Notes: generated by a model from the letters alone, not told the origin. Counted from the first letter of the stretch, positions 19,819 through 31,613 are shown. The stretch: 64,000 bases of DNA from Centrapalus pauciflorus (GCA_020465985.1 JAANYP010003862.1:62001-126000); one strand, 5' to 3'. Made by a program: numbers and translations.

Positions 19819-20150
19819 CTAATTCTCGAGTCTTTCTATCGTCATAAACATAACGTTCACTTCCTTCGGGGTTCTAATTCTAATTATCCTTTTGGCACAA
19901 AGGATTTCAGCATTGTTCGTCATGAGCCTGTCCATTCCTATAATAACATCGAATTCTCTAATCCACATCGGTATCAGGTCAAGGTCTGAGGAGAGGTCAT
20001 CAATCACTAGCTTACAGGAACGAAAGATTCTATTTACAGTCACAAAACTCGAGCTCGCAGTTTCTATATCTATCGGTACAGGTAGCATTATTGGGGCAAA
20101 ATCAAACAGTTTAGCAAACTTTTCAGACACATATGACAGATTAGAGTAGG
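19819..20150 (-). pseudogene. pol: Gypsy-2 aspartic protease, active site deleted
   Basis: Recognisable parts: VSEKFAKLF, PVPIDIETASSSFVTV, FRSCKLVIDDL and DVIIGMDRL (normally MDWL). In Gypsy-3 the equivalent begins with VLFDSGANRSFVS containing the catalytic DSG. Here sequence passes from NSMP directly to the SYVSEKF part, at about 20145-20151, with loss of around ten codons and a frame change, so the catalytic aspartate is absent. The enzyme would process Gag-Pol in the particle. Confidence 0.85.
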
Positions 20151-21227
20151 CATTGAGTTAACAAGAAATGTACCCATGACGATATCAGCAGTCTCTTTTG
20201 CCTCATCGGCTGTCTTCTGGAAAGATCTTGGTTGATTCCTCGGAGCAGAAGAACCCTTAACTGATTGCCGGGGTGAAGATGCAGGCGGAGGAACAAATCG
20301 AGGTCGGGTACAGTCTCTAGCATGGTGCCCCAACGTAATACAGTTTCGGCAAGCCTTACTGCGCTTGGGACATTCCGATCGGTCGTGACCATTCTGACTA
20401 CAGCAGTAGCACCTTACGAACACAGGATCACATTTTCCTTCATGAATCTGCTTGCAGCGAGGACAAGCAGACCTTGGCGTAGCGGTCACAGCATAAGATT
20501 TAGCCTTCTTAAAAGACTGCTTATCTCCTTGCCTTAAACTTTCACTCTTCTTTTCCGTTTTCTCAGATTTTTCTTTCTTGCTAGACTTGGCAATAAAAAG
20601 ACTCGCTCGCTCCGGATAGATTTCAAGTTCCCCTACCTTAGCAACTTCAACTACTTCTATATCACTTCTCGGTCTGCCAGAATTCACAAACTTCCGAATT
20701 TCTCTATCCAGTCCATCCACAAAAAGATCCCTTCGCCGTTCATCAGAGGGCTCATGCCTAAGTTTCCTTTTTCGATCCTTCTTGGGCTTTGCTAACATCT
20801 CTTCCCTATACTTCAATTCTAACTCCCGTAACTTAAGTTCTCGCAACCTAAGTTCTTCTTCACGGTGCTTAAAGTCAATTTCACGCTGGATTTCTTCGTC
20901 AGTTTGCACAACCGCTTTACCCTTAGTAAGCAAGTCCTTAATTTCCTTAAATCGGTCCTCAACCGACATATCAGTCTGCAGTCGATTCCTATCCATCATA
21001 AGCTGCATTTGCCTACGATTCTCCTCATTCAACCTATGAACGAGATCAATCAATTGAGCCTGCTGGGGAGGCACAGGCGTAGCAGTACTGCTTGAGTTAT
21101 TAGCAGTATTTTCAGGGTCAGTGCCTAAGTCCTCTACATGAACAGATTCTTTGTGTTGATCAGCTGCAGCATCAGCAGCTTTACCAACAGTCGAGGTACC
21201 AGCAACATTTGGATTCTTATCAGCCAT
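20151..21227 (-). pseudogene. gag: Gypsy-2 gag, open but lacking the capsid core
   Basis: Open from ATG 21227 for about 360 residues. N-terminus acidic/alanine rich, then a coiled-coil-like stretch (EEELRLRELKLRELELKYREEM), a basic KPKKDRKRK, and LFVDGLDREIRKFV, which is the end of the usual capsid domain. The usual capsid core with its paired tryptophans, some 150 residues, is missing between about residues 150 and 165 without loss of frame. Three cysteine motifs follow: CPRCKQIHEGKC, CYCCSQNGHDRSEC and CRNCITLGHHARDC; the last two are CCHC zinc knuckles that bind RNA. Confidence 0.85.
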
Positions 21228-21557
21228 TGGCTGAAAATATAAAGGAAATAACTATTATTTCCTGATTCAATTAAGCACAATTCGAGTCATAATACCTACG
21301 TCAGATAATCACATCTAAATTCATAGATATGAAGGCAGTCAGTCAGGCTGGCACAAAGTCAAGTCAGTATCAAGCAGTCAATCCTTCCCCCATCCTATCA
21401 GTCATCATTTGCCTATCTTAGGTCAAGTTGTGTGGGTAGTCCTTTACTAATTAGGTTACCCTAGGCGTCGGTGACTTGTTCGGGAATTCAGAGTCACATA
21501 GTCCATACCATACCAGTAGTTTAAGTATCGGGTGGCCAATCCGATGATTAAACTGCC

Positions 21558-21569
21558 GCTCTGATACCA
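21558..21569 (-). other. Primer-binding site of Gypsy-2
   Basis: Sense TGGTATCAGAGC, four bases after the LTR end; initiator Met tRNA type. Confidence 0.92.
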
Positions 21570-21573
21570 ACTT

Positions 21574-23943
21574 TGTAACATCCAAGTTACCACAAACAGT
21601 ACACGTCATAAAATTTCATTTCATTAAGTAATAAATATTACTAATTGTTTGATACCACAGGTCCAACAGCCTGAATACTTAATTACAACAATAAGTTAAA
21701 GATCAAATGGTGGTCTAAACTAGCTTCTAAATCTTCAATCAGAGTGCGGAAGACTGAACAAGCTACCCGAGACCGCATCATCTTTTCAAAATAGGCGTCC
21801 ACAAAAGTCCAAAAGTCTGCTATTCATCGATTGTCCAGATTCACTTAGCCTGGGACGAACTACCTGCTATGGTCTAGCCCTTATTAGCTTTTCCTGAAAA
21901 AGAGTTGTCATGACAGAGTAAGCTAACATTGCTTAGTGAGTTAACAGAGTTCCATTAGTTACCACACATATATAACATACTATTAGCTCCTGCCGGCAAG
22001 TCACTACGTCAGAGACGGCAAAAAGGTTGGGAGACAACCCAGTTTGTATTCCCCTTTGTAAGGCCGAAGCCCTACAGGAAGTGTATGGAAACAAGTCATA
22101 TAGGAAAGGAATCTGCAGAATTCCCTCCCGTGAATGGAGATCTCACATTCGGTCCTGTCGGATAATGCAGTATGCAGCGGCAAATATATCAACAGTCAAG
22201 TAAGCAGTAAGCATGATAAGTATTTACATAAAATGTAAAAGTGAACATGCAATCAAGGCAATTCAAGTGTCTAGCTTCAGTAATGTCAAAAGTACGTTTC
22301 TATGATACAATAAAGTATTAAAGAAACATGCAGCAACAATCGGAAGTTTCCATACAGTCGATGACATTCACCAATAAGTATCGAAACATATGCAAATAAT
22401 TAATGAAATCTGTCACTCACAGTAGTCCGTAGTCAGATAATGCTTAACGAATTAAGCTGTTCAGTTTACTCTGTCAAATCGGCGGTTTCCTGCAGTTCAG
22501 TTTCAAGTCTGGCATATTAATGTCAAGTCTGTGTCATAATCTATATAACCCTAGCTATATATTCAGGTTATTGTCAATTCTGGCTGTCGAGTCTGAGGTA
22601 GTTCCTATCGTCCCAAAGTGAGTCTATTCTTAACAGATTAATACGATACCTAATTACACATATATGTGGCCTTGAAACGAGGCCAATCATATTACTAGCT
22701 AGGTGAATCATGACATACGATTTATAAGAGTTCATTCAGTGTCTGTTAATTTATTTGTGCATAAATATAGTTTATGCATCTTGAAACTTATGATTTTTAT
22801 CATAATTAAACGATACTTTCAATTTCATTAGGTTGTTTAATAACTTAATCTGATTTAGGAATTTAACTTTGGCTAGGAACAAAATCAGATTCGAATTAAG
22901 GCAACAGATTCGAATAGGGTACAGATTCGAATAGCATTAGATTCGAACATCAATAGATTCAAACATCATTCTCGAATCTAGGGGGATCAGATTCGAAATC
23001 AATAGATTCTATACTAGGGAAGATAGATTCGAAGTCAACAGGTTCGAATCTAGCAAATCAGATTCGAGAACAACAATTTCGAGTCTAGGGGGATCAGATT
23101 CGAAATCAACACCTTCGAATCTATTCATGAATTTCTCAAATTTGTTCTTCTTGTTCATCGTTTTTCCAGGTTTTATCAACTTAAACATGAACATAAATGA
23201 GGGAGAAATAGTTACTAACCTTCGTCCAAGCTATATCTTTCGACTATAGGTGATTTCCAAGCCAAAACAGGTCCTAAATGTGAGCAAATCAGCTTCGAAT
23301 GAAGAGGATTTGAGCAATTCGAGTTTGCTCTTTCAAAACCGAACCAAAAGGAAGATAAGGGGGTCGATCTTACCTTAAATCAGGACGAAATCAAACATGC
23401 AATGATAGATTCTTGTAGAGCTCGACGATATCTAACCGATGGCGTATAAATCACGAGAATCCGACGGTTCGTTTAGGAGAAATGCTAGAGAGAAGGTGAA
23501 GTCTTAGAGAGAGAAGGAGAGAGTTCAAGCTTCCAAACTCAAGAAATGAGGAGGAGTGCTCTATTTATAAGGAAATAGGGAAAAATCAGATTTTCTACTG
23601 AATTTCCGGAATCGACCAACTTTTATTCCCATCAATCTGATTTGCATTTCAGATGCAAATAATAGCAAAGGAGTTCTAGATTTGCTATAATTGTCTTTTA
23701 GTCATATTTTTATTCATTTTAGTCCGTTTCGTCATTTTCAGTCTTTAATTTGTGAATTAGCTAAATTTAATTATTTAATTTATTTCAGCTAAATTGGGGA
23801 AATTTTCATAATTAATTATAACTTAATATAATTAACTATTTAAAATTCTTGTTTTCGGTTAATTACTAATAATTGGACAAAATTGCTTAATTATCCATAG
23901 TCTGATGTTGTAATTTATATTTAATAAATTACGGGCTGTTACA
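21574..23943 (-). repeat. Gypsy-2 5' LTR
   Basis: Pairs with 14662-17032. Its TATA box is at 23561-23570 (sense TTATAAATAG). Differences to the other LTR are almost all single base substitutions, with one single-base indel near 23318. Confidence 0.96.
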
Positions 23944-23948
23944 GATAC

Positions 23949-26669
23949 AGAGTCGGATCCACATCAATATCACCTTCTGTACCCGGTCCGAGATTGTGAT
24001 TCATATAAATCAGAGTATTAAAGTGAGCGGTAAGCTTTGTTCCTTCCATCCCGAATCGCTCCAGAATGTCGTAGACATACTTCATCTAATGGATAAACAT
24101 GCCCTCTTTCCTTTGTTTAACTTGCAAACCCAGAAAGAAGTTAAGCTCCCCCATAACACTCATCTCAAACTTTGACTTCATGACCTTTTCAAAGTCTTTG
24201 CACATCTGTTCGTTTGACGACCCGAAAATGAGGTCGTCCACGTACACTTGTACCAAAATAATTCTTGTCCTTTTCTTTTCAGGAACATTGTACTATCAAT
24301 TCTCCCACTTTCAAACCCGTTGTCCAAAATCTGATTTGACATCGTCTCATACCACGCCCTTGGTGTCTGATGCAATCCATACAGAGCATTATCAAGTCGA
24401 TACACTCTGTCAGGATAATTTGGATCAGTAAACCCAGGAGGTTGTGCGACGTACACCAATTCCTTCACCTTGCCGTACAGGCTTGCACTCTTTACGTCAA
24501 CTTGATATACCTTAAACCCTTTGAAGGACGCGAAGGCCAGAAATAGACGAATTGCCTCAAGGCTTGCAACTGGTACAAACACTTCGTTGTAATCAATTCC
24601 CTCTTCCTGGTCGAATCCTTTCACCACAAGTCTTGCCTTGTTACGAGAAACTGTACCCCGATCATCTCTTTTGCACTTAATGACCCATTTGGTCCCTATT
24701 GCAACTTCTTCTCGAGGTAACGTCACTAACTCCCACACTTCAAGTTTTCTGAACTGTGTCAGTTCTTCTTGCATGGCATCAACCCAAAAGTTGTCTTTCA
24801 GTGCCATTTGCACATTCTTCGGCTCTACTTGCGAGATAAAACATGAGTATAGACATGTGTGATATGCCTCGGTGTCATTGATCATCGATAATAGCACCGT
24901 GTTACTATTCACACTACTCTTAGTTCTCACACCGATATTCGGATTCCCTATGATACTCTCAATCGGATGATCCTTATTTATCCTCGATGTCTGAATCTCA
25001 TCGAGTCAAAGATTCTCTCCTAAGTTTGATCCTATTTCACATAACGGGAGTACGACTCTAGACTGTACATTCTCTTCCTCATGATCACTATCCTCGAAGT
25101 TAGAAGTATTTGTCTGATTCTCGTTTGTAGGTAATTCAGGTTCATTCTCTGTTGGAGACCCATCTTCTGTCGATGTAGGCTCAGATGTAGATGGAATGCT
25201 TGACATTGAAAAACCTTGATAGTCTTCATTAAGATTTAATGACGAGAAGTCATTTTCCACGGTACCTGCATTTCCACTAAAAGGCATGTTAAATGATTCA
25301 AACAATGAGTCATAATCAAATAACCATTCCGGACCAGTTTGGGGTTCATGTGAATAACTTGTTACATCTATGTTAAACACAATTTCTACCGTACCGTTTG
25401 TTTTATTAAAAACCCTTTTGTTTGGTGAGTTAGGGACATAACCTAGGAAGTACCCTTCGTCACCCTTTCCACCAAACATAGGTTAATGTTTTGTTTTCAA
25501 TAAAGTACACGGTACCCCAAACGGTTCAAAGCCAGTTAAATTAGGTGGTCTTTTATTCAGACTTCATAACAGGTTTTGTTCAGTGATTTGACAGTAAGGA
25601 CCCGGTTTAAAACATGACACGCGGTATTCACTGCCTCCCCCTAAAACATGGTAGGAAGCTTTGAATCCGAGAGCATTGTCCTTGCTGCCTCAATCAAAGT
25701 CCTATTCTTACGTTTTGCCACCCCATTTTGTTGTGGCTCATAAGGTGCACTAAATTGATGCACTATGCCTTTGGATAGGCAATATAAACCAATTACTGGG
25801 TTTTGAAGTTCGGTTCCATTATCACTCCTGATACATTTTACTCTCGTCCCGTATGAGTTTTCGACTTGGTCTAAGAACTCAGTCAAATTTCCAGCTGTTT
25901 CGTCCTTTGTACCTAAAAAGAAAACCCTAGAAAAACGTGAGTATTCATCAGTGATAACTAAACAAAACCAACTACCACCTATACTCCTTTTGTTGATTGG
26001 ACCGAAGAGATCCAGATGAAGCAAATCGAAGATGGAAGCTATCGAGTTCTGAGTGTTTGACTTGTGTGACTTCTTTTGTTGTTTGCCTTTCTTGCACGGT
26101 ACACACTTGTCATCGAACTAAAAACTCTTTAGTTGGACACCTTGCACCAGACCATGTTTAGTGATGTAATTCATTTTCCTTAGGTGCAAGTGTACCATGC
26201 GTCTGTGCCACAAGATGGATTCGGACTCTGAAGCTTTGGATAGAAGACAGATTGTTCCCATTGACGAGTCTGATATGTTCATATCCATCATGTACAAATC
26301 ATTCTTCCTTGGGGCACTCATCATTATCCACTCTTCAGGTACTTTAAATCCCGGTTTCAGCACAAACGCCTGAGTTTCAGTAAAGATTACTGAATTCTTC
26401 TTATCACAGATCTGAGATACACTAATGAGATTGTGATCAAGTTTATCAACATGGTAAACTTGATGAAGTGTGATTGTCCCATTAGTGACCACTCCAGTTC
26501 TAGTGATATGACCTCCCTTGTTCCCAGCGAATGATACAAAACCCTTCTTCCCTCCCTTGAAGTCTGTGAGTAGACTCCTTTCCCCAGTCGTGTGACGAGA
26601 GGAACCACTGTCAACGGACCATTTGTTGTTTAGACATGTAGTTAGCTCCTGCACATGAAAGAAAACAAG
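23949..26669 (-). pseudogene. pol: Copia-2 pol: protease, integrase and reverse transcriptase
   Basis: Sense order: protease WSVDSGSSRHTTG (family form DSGCSRHMTG, the catalytic DSG retained) in 26654-26118; gag-pre-integrase (LWHRRMVHLHLRKMNYI); integrase core 26024-25641 with LHLDLFGPINK, IRSDNGTEL and QNGVAKRKNRT; variable acidic linker 25479-25006; reverse transcriptase 24930-24178 with YNEVFVPVASLEAIRLFLA and VYQVDVKSASLYGK, then a frameshift before the YVDD region (KCTWTTSFSG in the shifted frame, about 24240). Multiple stops. The last part (24177-23949) leads into the Gypsy-2 insertion. No ATG at its beginning; see the gag/pol stop at 26670. Confidence 0.9.
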
Positions 26670-26672
26670 TTA
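26649..26672 (-). promoter_or_regulatory. Gag/pol boundary stop with 3' splice-site-like sequence (Copia-2)
   Basis: Sense AAC-TAA-CTTGTTTTCTTTCATGTGCAG: an in-frame TAA, a CTAAC branch-like word, a pyrimidine tract and CAG. Copia-4 has the same stop and the same acceptor (57959-57982), so the stop is not random decay. Pol has no ATG after it. Confidence 0.5.
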
Positions 26673-29528
26673 GTTATCACGGGGAATCCAAGCCATGACT
26701 GACTTGGTAATACCATTCTCATCCACATACGTGAACTCCTTCAAATACCCATCTCTCCTTTCAGGTGACTTGGGTTATTGATTGAGAACCTGTTGTGGTG
26801 CTGAGTGATTTAAATTCACTCTTGGCCTTTGGGTTGGCATTTGCTGTTAAGCCCCTGAATAGTTTTTATTAAAAGGCATTTCAGATTGATATCCCTGGGC
26901 TCTACCTGGTGTCTGTTGTCTTTGAGGAGTGTGAGACCTAACTGGAGTGTAAGTCCTTCTTGGTGTTGTATTCATATATCCTTGTTGTGGTCCTGACCTA
27001 GACTAACTAGGGACTCTATTAGGAGAATTAGTCCTAATCACTTCTTAATTGTCTGACCGTCACAGGTTTTTGTTTAACAGCTATCCTAGGTGTTGCATTC
27101 ACATTCTTCTCAGTGTTTTGAGAACTACTTGTGCTAGCAATACTAGGTACTGGTCTTTGTTGTTCTTGCTTTCCTACAGCAGGTCTAGACTCTGGTTTAG
27201 AGGGTGTAGACTCTACTTTCTTATACGGATAGCTAGACGCAACATGTCCCTTCTCATGACATCTAAAGCATGTCATCTTATCAATTGACTTCTTATAAGT
27301 GCCCTTTGATTTTAGTGTCTCACTAGTGTCATTTTCTACTGAATCGACTACAGTGATTACTTCCTCTTGCAGATTATTAATTTCAGGTTTAGCTTCTCCT
27401 AGTATAGTGTCACTAGTAGACTGCACAAACTTGAATTTCTTAACCTTGGACACCTTAGTTGACTTATCCTTATCAGATTCAGTTTCATTTGCTACCTCTG
27501 ACTCGACTGGTTCATCAGTTTTATCCTGAGGTTAAGGCACATAATTTTGTTAAAAAGTGGATGATTCTCTTGATAGCCTAATCTTACTCGTTTCTTAGAC
27601 TACCGTTGAACTTCTAAGATCTTCGCTAGGTTTAGAGACGAGTTCCTAAACTTTTCAAGCTTACTATTTACCTCAACAAGCTTAACTCTTGATTCTGCTA
27701 GTTCTACCTCCTTAATAGTAAGTTCTTTGGTCAAAACTTCAACATGATCATACATAAGTTCTATCCTGACACATTGTTCACTTAATTTGTCTTTTAGAAC
27801 TATTACATCCTGAGCATCTGCTTTTAGCTTATTCTTTAGATCTTCCTTAATATCTAAGAGACTAGCATTATCTGATTTTAGTTATTAGATCTGAGCAGTT
27901 AAGGTGTTATGTGTTTCTAGAACTAAGTTTAACCTATCGTTTGAAGTAGCACATAAAACACATAAGTCATGGAATGTATAAAAGTTTAGAGTTACCCTTT
28001 TGTGATCCAATTCCTCGTTAGCCATTTTCGCAGCAAACTCCATAATGGACTGATTCTCTGACTTTTCCACCGTCAAAGGACTTGTATCATTCTACTTGGT
28101 GTCCTCTGCCATTTCTTCTGCTCTGACATCCTCTGTCTCTGTCACTTCAGCCATAAAGGCTCTAGCATTAGACTCCGGATGAGTACTCCAATCGTAAGTT
28201 CCATCGAGTTATATGTTAGATGACACATTTGTTAACAGACCAGCGATGGCTGCTTGATTTCTCGAACTACCAGACTGATATCTTCCCTGAGTCTGATTTT
28301 GATAGTTCTCTACTTTGGGTCTTAGACACTCTCTAGCAAAGTGTCCCAATCCTTGACAATTGTAACACTTAACCTTTGATTTGTCGAACCCAACCTTGTT
28401 GTTCCCTACGCTCAGATTTCTCCTAGTTCTTTTCTTGAACCGCTTAACCCTCTGAGTCACCATGGCCAGTTGCCATTGTAGGTCCATTTCCTCCAAGTCA
28501 TCAGGGTCCACCTGATCGTAGTCTTCTTCCCATAACGCAGGATCGTTTATCTTCCCTTGAACGCAATTGTCGTACGCGGCGACAAATGAAGCCAAAAATT
28601 CAGATGATCTTCAACCAATTTTGCGCTCATTGGCATCTTTGTGTATCCTTGTGACGTGGATGCTGAAAGAGTTGGCTTTTCTTCTAATTTTGTAAAACCC
28701 CAAGAATGCCCTGCTGCTAGATTCTTTTACTTCTACTGGTATGGATTCTTCTCCCGAGAAGAATGTTGTGGCTCCCGACTTCAAATCACCAGCAATTGAC
28801 GGTTTTGACTTTCCAAAATACATTTATGGATCTTGAACTTGTTCAAACTCCCGTTCTTTCTTTTGCAGCTTGAAGTTATAAGCCCTTAGCGTTCCGATTA
28901 CACCTTCAAGAGTGAGACTCTAGAATTTCGCTTCATCATGCTTAATTAAAGCTGTGTACATCTCCCATTTCGCCGGTAAAGCATCTAGAAGCTTTTCGAT
29001 CTTCTCAGTCTCTTGATAGTCAACAGTATGACTATCAAGCTCAGTTAACAGATGATAAAATCGAGCTATTGTCTCATCTAGTATCTCGTTCTTCAAAGCC
29101 TAGAAAATTGTAAACTGTTTTTTCAGCATCTCTGTCCTACCCTTGCGAACCCGTGGATTTCCCTCACACCGCTTCACGAGAGCATCCCATAGCTCTTTAG
29201 AAGTTCGATGATTCCTTAAGGTGTGTAGAATTTCCTGAGGTAACGCCATACGAATAATGGAGAAAGCTCGGTTCTCTGCCTCATATAGTTTCTTGTCATA
29301 ATCCTTCATATTTTGATAGGTTAAGACTCTTTGACGGCCCTCTAACTCTTGCGTAGGTGGAATATACCCCTCATCGATGCAAATCCACATGCGCATATCG
29401 TTGAAACGAGCAAAATCAGCAAATCTATCCTTCCACCAATAGTAGTCTTCCAGCTTCATCAGCTTTGGCGGAGAATTGGCTTTGCCGACCTCGTGGTCCA
29501 TTTCGCTGAATTTTTGCAAACTTGACAT
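26673..29528 (-). pseudogene. gag: Copia-2 gag, broken
   Basis: Starts at ATG 29528 (SSLQKFSEMDHEVGKANSPPKLMKLEDYYWWKDRF), a Sirevirus-type capsid. Pieces: 29528-29100, 28823-28611, 28595-28209 (zinc knuckle CYNCQGLGHFAREC), 28076-27885 and 27453-27034 (second cysteine motif CFRCHEKGHVASSY, last Cys lost). Between the knuckles the frame predicts a long coiled coil (27600-27880: KLSEQC, repeated Leu/Lys/Glu). The C-terminal part (26690-27030) is Pro/Gln/Arg rich. Several stops. Gag packages element RNA in the cytoplasm. Confidence 0.88.
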
Positions 29529-30109
29529 CCTTTCTAAACTTTTTGTTTTCGAACTTAAACAATTTAATTTAAAATTAATTTAAAATAAACCCCTTCGAAC
29601 TTAGGTAAGTTCGAATTAATTTAATCTTAAATTCATTTGAAAATTAAATTCGAATCTGGGTACGTTCGAAATCAACAAGTTCGACTGACTGACAAGTTTG
29701 AAAAAAAATCTGACAAGTTCGAAGAAACCTAATTTTCTGACAAGTTCGAATCTGACAAATTCAATTATGACAAGTTCAAATCTCAGCCAAATTCGAATGA
29801 AGCCCTAAATTAAGTTCGTGAGGAGCGTATTTCTGACAAGTTCGAATGAACCATAATACCCCTTAAGTTCGAACGCCGCAAGTTCGAGAAACGACCAAAA
29901 ATTCGATTTTTTCAAGTTTTCAGATTAAACCAATGTTTTTAAGATTAAAAACAATGATTTCGACCGAAAAGTGAACCAATATGAATTTTTCTCCGTTACT
30001 TTGCTTGTATAATTCGAAAAATTATGAAAAACGTGATTTGTCCGTCACAAACGCCAAGAAACCAAGAATGTTTTAAATGAAACGAAGAACACGATGAACA
30101 CTCTTTATG
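29529..30109 (-). repeat. Copia-2 leader between PBS and gag, with TTCGAA words
   Basis: Noncoding. About fifteen AAGTTCGAA-type words, several preceded by GAC (GACAAGTTCGAA). Constant blocks between the words (for example GAGGAGCGTATTT, CGCCGCAA) are shared with the Copia-4 leader, where the words differ. Confidence 0.75.
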
Positions 30110-30121
30110 GCTACGATACCA
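30110..30121 (-). other. Primer-binding site of Copia-2
   Basis: Sense TGGTATCGTAGC two bases after the LTR; two to three changes from the TGGTATCAGAGC of Copia-4, probably decay or a tRNA variant. Confidence 0.75.
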
Positions 30122-30123
30122 CT

Positions 30124-30718
30124 TGTAAGGTCACCTACCTACGGATCCGATCTTGACGCGACACCTTCCAACGAGTGCGGAATCCTCGTTAGGGGTTTGA
30201 TGAATCGATCACGCACACGAAAACAGGAGACCAACACGATGATAGACGTAACGACGAATGTCACGACACGTGAATCTCTCCAAAAACTCTCTGCAAACAT
30301 TCACAAGTTCGTAATGCTCTCTGAATGCTAATTCCTGCAAAAGTTCTTCATTAAAAGTGATTACACCTCAATTATAAGTCTTAAATTCGAACTTGGCTTG
30401 GACAAGTTCGTGAAGGCCCAAGCCCACGAACTTGTCCACCAATAAGTTCAAACTTGGCCTTTTGAACTTATTCTAGAACTTGTCTTTGAACTTGTTGTAA
30501 AACTTATGTTTGAACTTACCTTCGAACCTATGTTTGAACTTACCTTTGAACTTATGTTTGAACTTATATTTGAACTTAAGTAAACATCAATCACAAACAT
30601 GATCAAACATATATAACCATTATCAAACATATGTATTGACTGGTAATTACTAAGCCTGAACCATTACAAAAGAACTATCTACATTTAGACTGCTATCGTC
30701 ATACAGGATGCACTAACA
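30124..30718 (-). repeat. Copia-2 5' LTR
   Basis: Pairs with 8474-9043; carries extra GAACTTGT/GAACTTA units at 30470-30570. Ends with TCCTT duplication of the Copia-1 target. Confidence 0.93.
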
Positions 30719-30723
30719 TCCTT

Positions 30724-31122
30724 CTCCAGTACAAGTGCCAACACCTGTTCCATCTCCAGCTCCTATTCATCCAGTCCAACCAGCCTCTAGCAGTCCTTTA
30801 ATAATTCCGATGGTTCCCGACCAATGTTTTGAGCTTGCTGAGTCTACACGACAAAATCCCATCTTTCAAGAGTGATCGGATGTTCCATCTCTTGCCTTCG
30901 TTTCTCCCAATGTTCTTAAAGAAATCACAAGGCTGCAAGCGGGGACATCTGGAGGTGCTAGTTCTTCTCAAAAAACGAGAAGAATGACAAACTGAAAGGC
31001 AAACTTCCCAAGCTATGGACAGGGTAAAGCAGAGGGTAAGGAGCCCATATATGGATGAGAACTACAGAAAGATGTTTGTCCACCAAATAAAGACTGTCAG
31101 ACGGACCAATCTGGTCCGTTGA
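30724..31122 (+). pseudogene. Copia-1 3' ORF (aORF), second part
   Basis: Continuation after Copia-2: Pro/Ser-rich (VPTPVPSPAPIHPVQP), a stop at about 30871 (FQE then TGA), then VPSLAFVSPNVLKEITRLQ, a frame change near 30985 and a basic end MDRVKQRVRSPYMDENYRKMF with TGA at 31120-31122. The basic C-terminus contrasts with the acidic middle. Function unknown. 31123-31259 is noncoding with nothing recognised apart from the inverted repeat AGTTTCA/TGAAACT at 31237-31269. Confidence 0.55.
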
Positions 31123-31259
31123 GGGAATGGAGCAAAGGGACAAATCCGTATATGTTGTTATGATCAAAGGAAGCTAATCACCAACCTGAAGCCGAGATCT
31201 GAAAGCTAATCACAATGTTAGATCCAAAGTCGTGATAGTTTCAGTGGTCAAAATATAAA

Positions 31260-31613
31260 TGTTGAAACTTAGTTTTATGTTCATTTTGTAAGGATTCAAA
31301 GTTTATTGTAAATGGGTTAAAAGACCAAAAGGTCAACCCATGGCTATGGATAGTATTTGGATCCATTTAGTTGCTTATAAATAAATTGTTTCTAGCTTTT
31401 TCACTTGTAATATTTTGGTTGAATGTACGTACGTGATTGAAGTGCTATTAAGGTTTATCTAATCTTGAATGTTCTTATTGTTCTAGATATTATTCATATA
31501 TTGTTCGTATTGTTCATATTGTTCCTCATATTCATGATATTATTGATAATCTTATTGAATGTTGAATCAATGCTTCTAATATGGGAGTTACACTTTTTGT
31601 ATTGATTCTAACA
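31260..31613 (+). repeat. Possible Copia-1 3' LTR
   Basis: Begins TGTTGAAAC and ends TTCTAACA, just where hAT-derived sequence starts. AT-rich with ATTGTTC/ATATTG repeats. No second LTR is in the window and the preceding sequence is not a clear polypurine tract, so the boundaries are uncertain. Confidence 0.35.

Larger units (their letters stand above)
14662..23943 (-). mobile_element. Gypsy-2: young Tekay-like chromodomain element with internal deletions
   Basis: Complete insertion, 9.28 kb, minus strand: LTRs 21574-23943 (5') and 14662-17032 (3'), PBS at 21558-21569, polypurine tract at 17033-17045, target duplication GATAC at 14657-14661 and 23944-23948. By eye I count about 28 differences between the two 2.37-kb LTRs (about 1.2%). 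Coding order gag, protease, reverse transcriptase, RNase H, integrase, chromodomain. The coding region lacks the capsid core, the protease active site and part of the reverse transcriptase, so it cannot be autonomous. Inserted into Copia-2 pol. Confidence 0.95.
8474..30718 (-). mobile_element. Copia-2: Sirevirus-like copia element with 3' ORF, interrupted by Gypsy-2
   Basis: Minus strand. LTRs at 30124-30718 (5') and 8474-9043 (3'), target duplication TCCTT at 8469-8473 and 30719-30723. Sense order: PBS, gag (29528 down), protease/integrase/reverse transcriptase, Gypsy-2 insertion, RNase H (to 13998), spacer with hairpins, 3' ORF (12022-9087), polypurine tract. Without Gypsy-2 it is about 13 kb, similar to Copia-4 (13.4 kb). 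LTRs differ by roughly 10% in the first 270 alignable bases plus several indels, so this is a fairly old insertion. Confidence 0.93.
3277..31613 (+). mobile_element. Copia-1: 3' part of a Sirevirus-like copia element with an extra 3' ORF, split by Copia-2
   Basis: Two pieces, 3277-8473 and 30719-31613, belong together: removing Copia-2 (8474-30718) and one copy of the TCCTT duplication makes the serine/proline-rich 3' ORF continuous across the junction. Order: end of reverse transcriptase and RNase H (3277-4131), a purine tract, a long noncoding spacer with a TATA-like box and a hairpin series, the 3' ORF (5802 onward), and a possible 3' LTR ending near 31613. The 5' half lies to the left of Gypsy-1, outside the window. 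Lineage assignment (SIRE/Maximus) rests on the RNase H sequence and the additional ORF. Confidence 0.75.
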
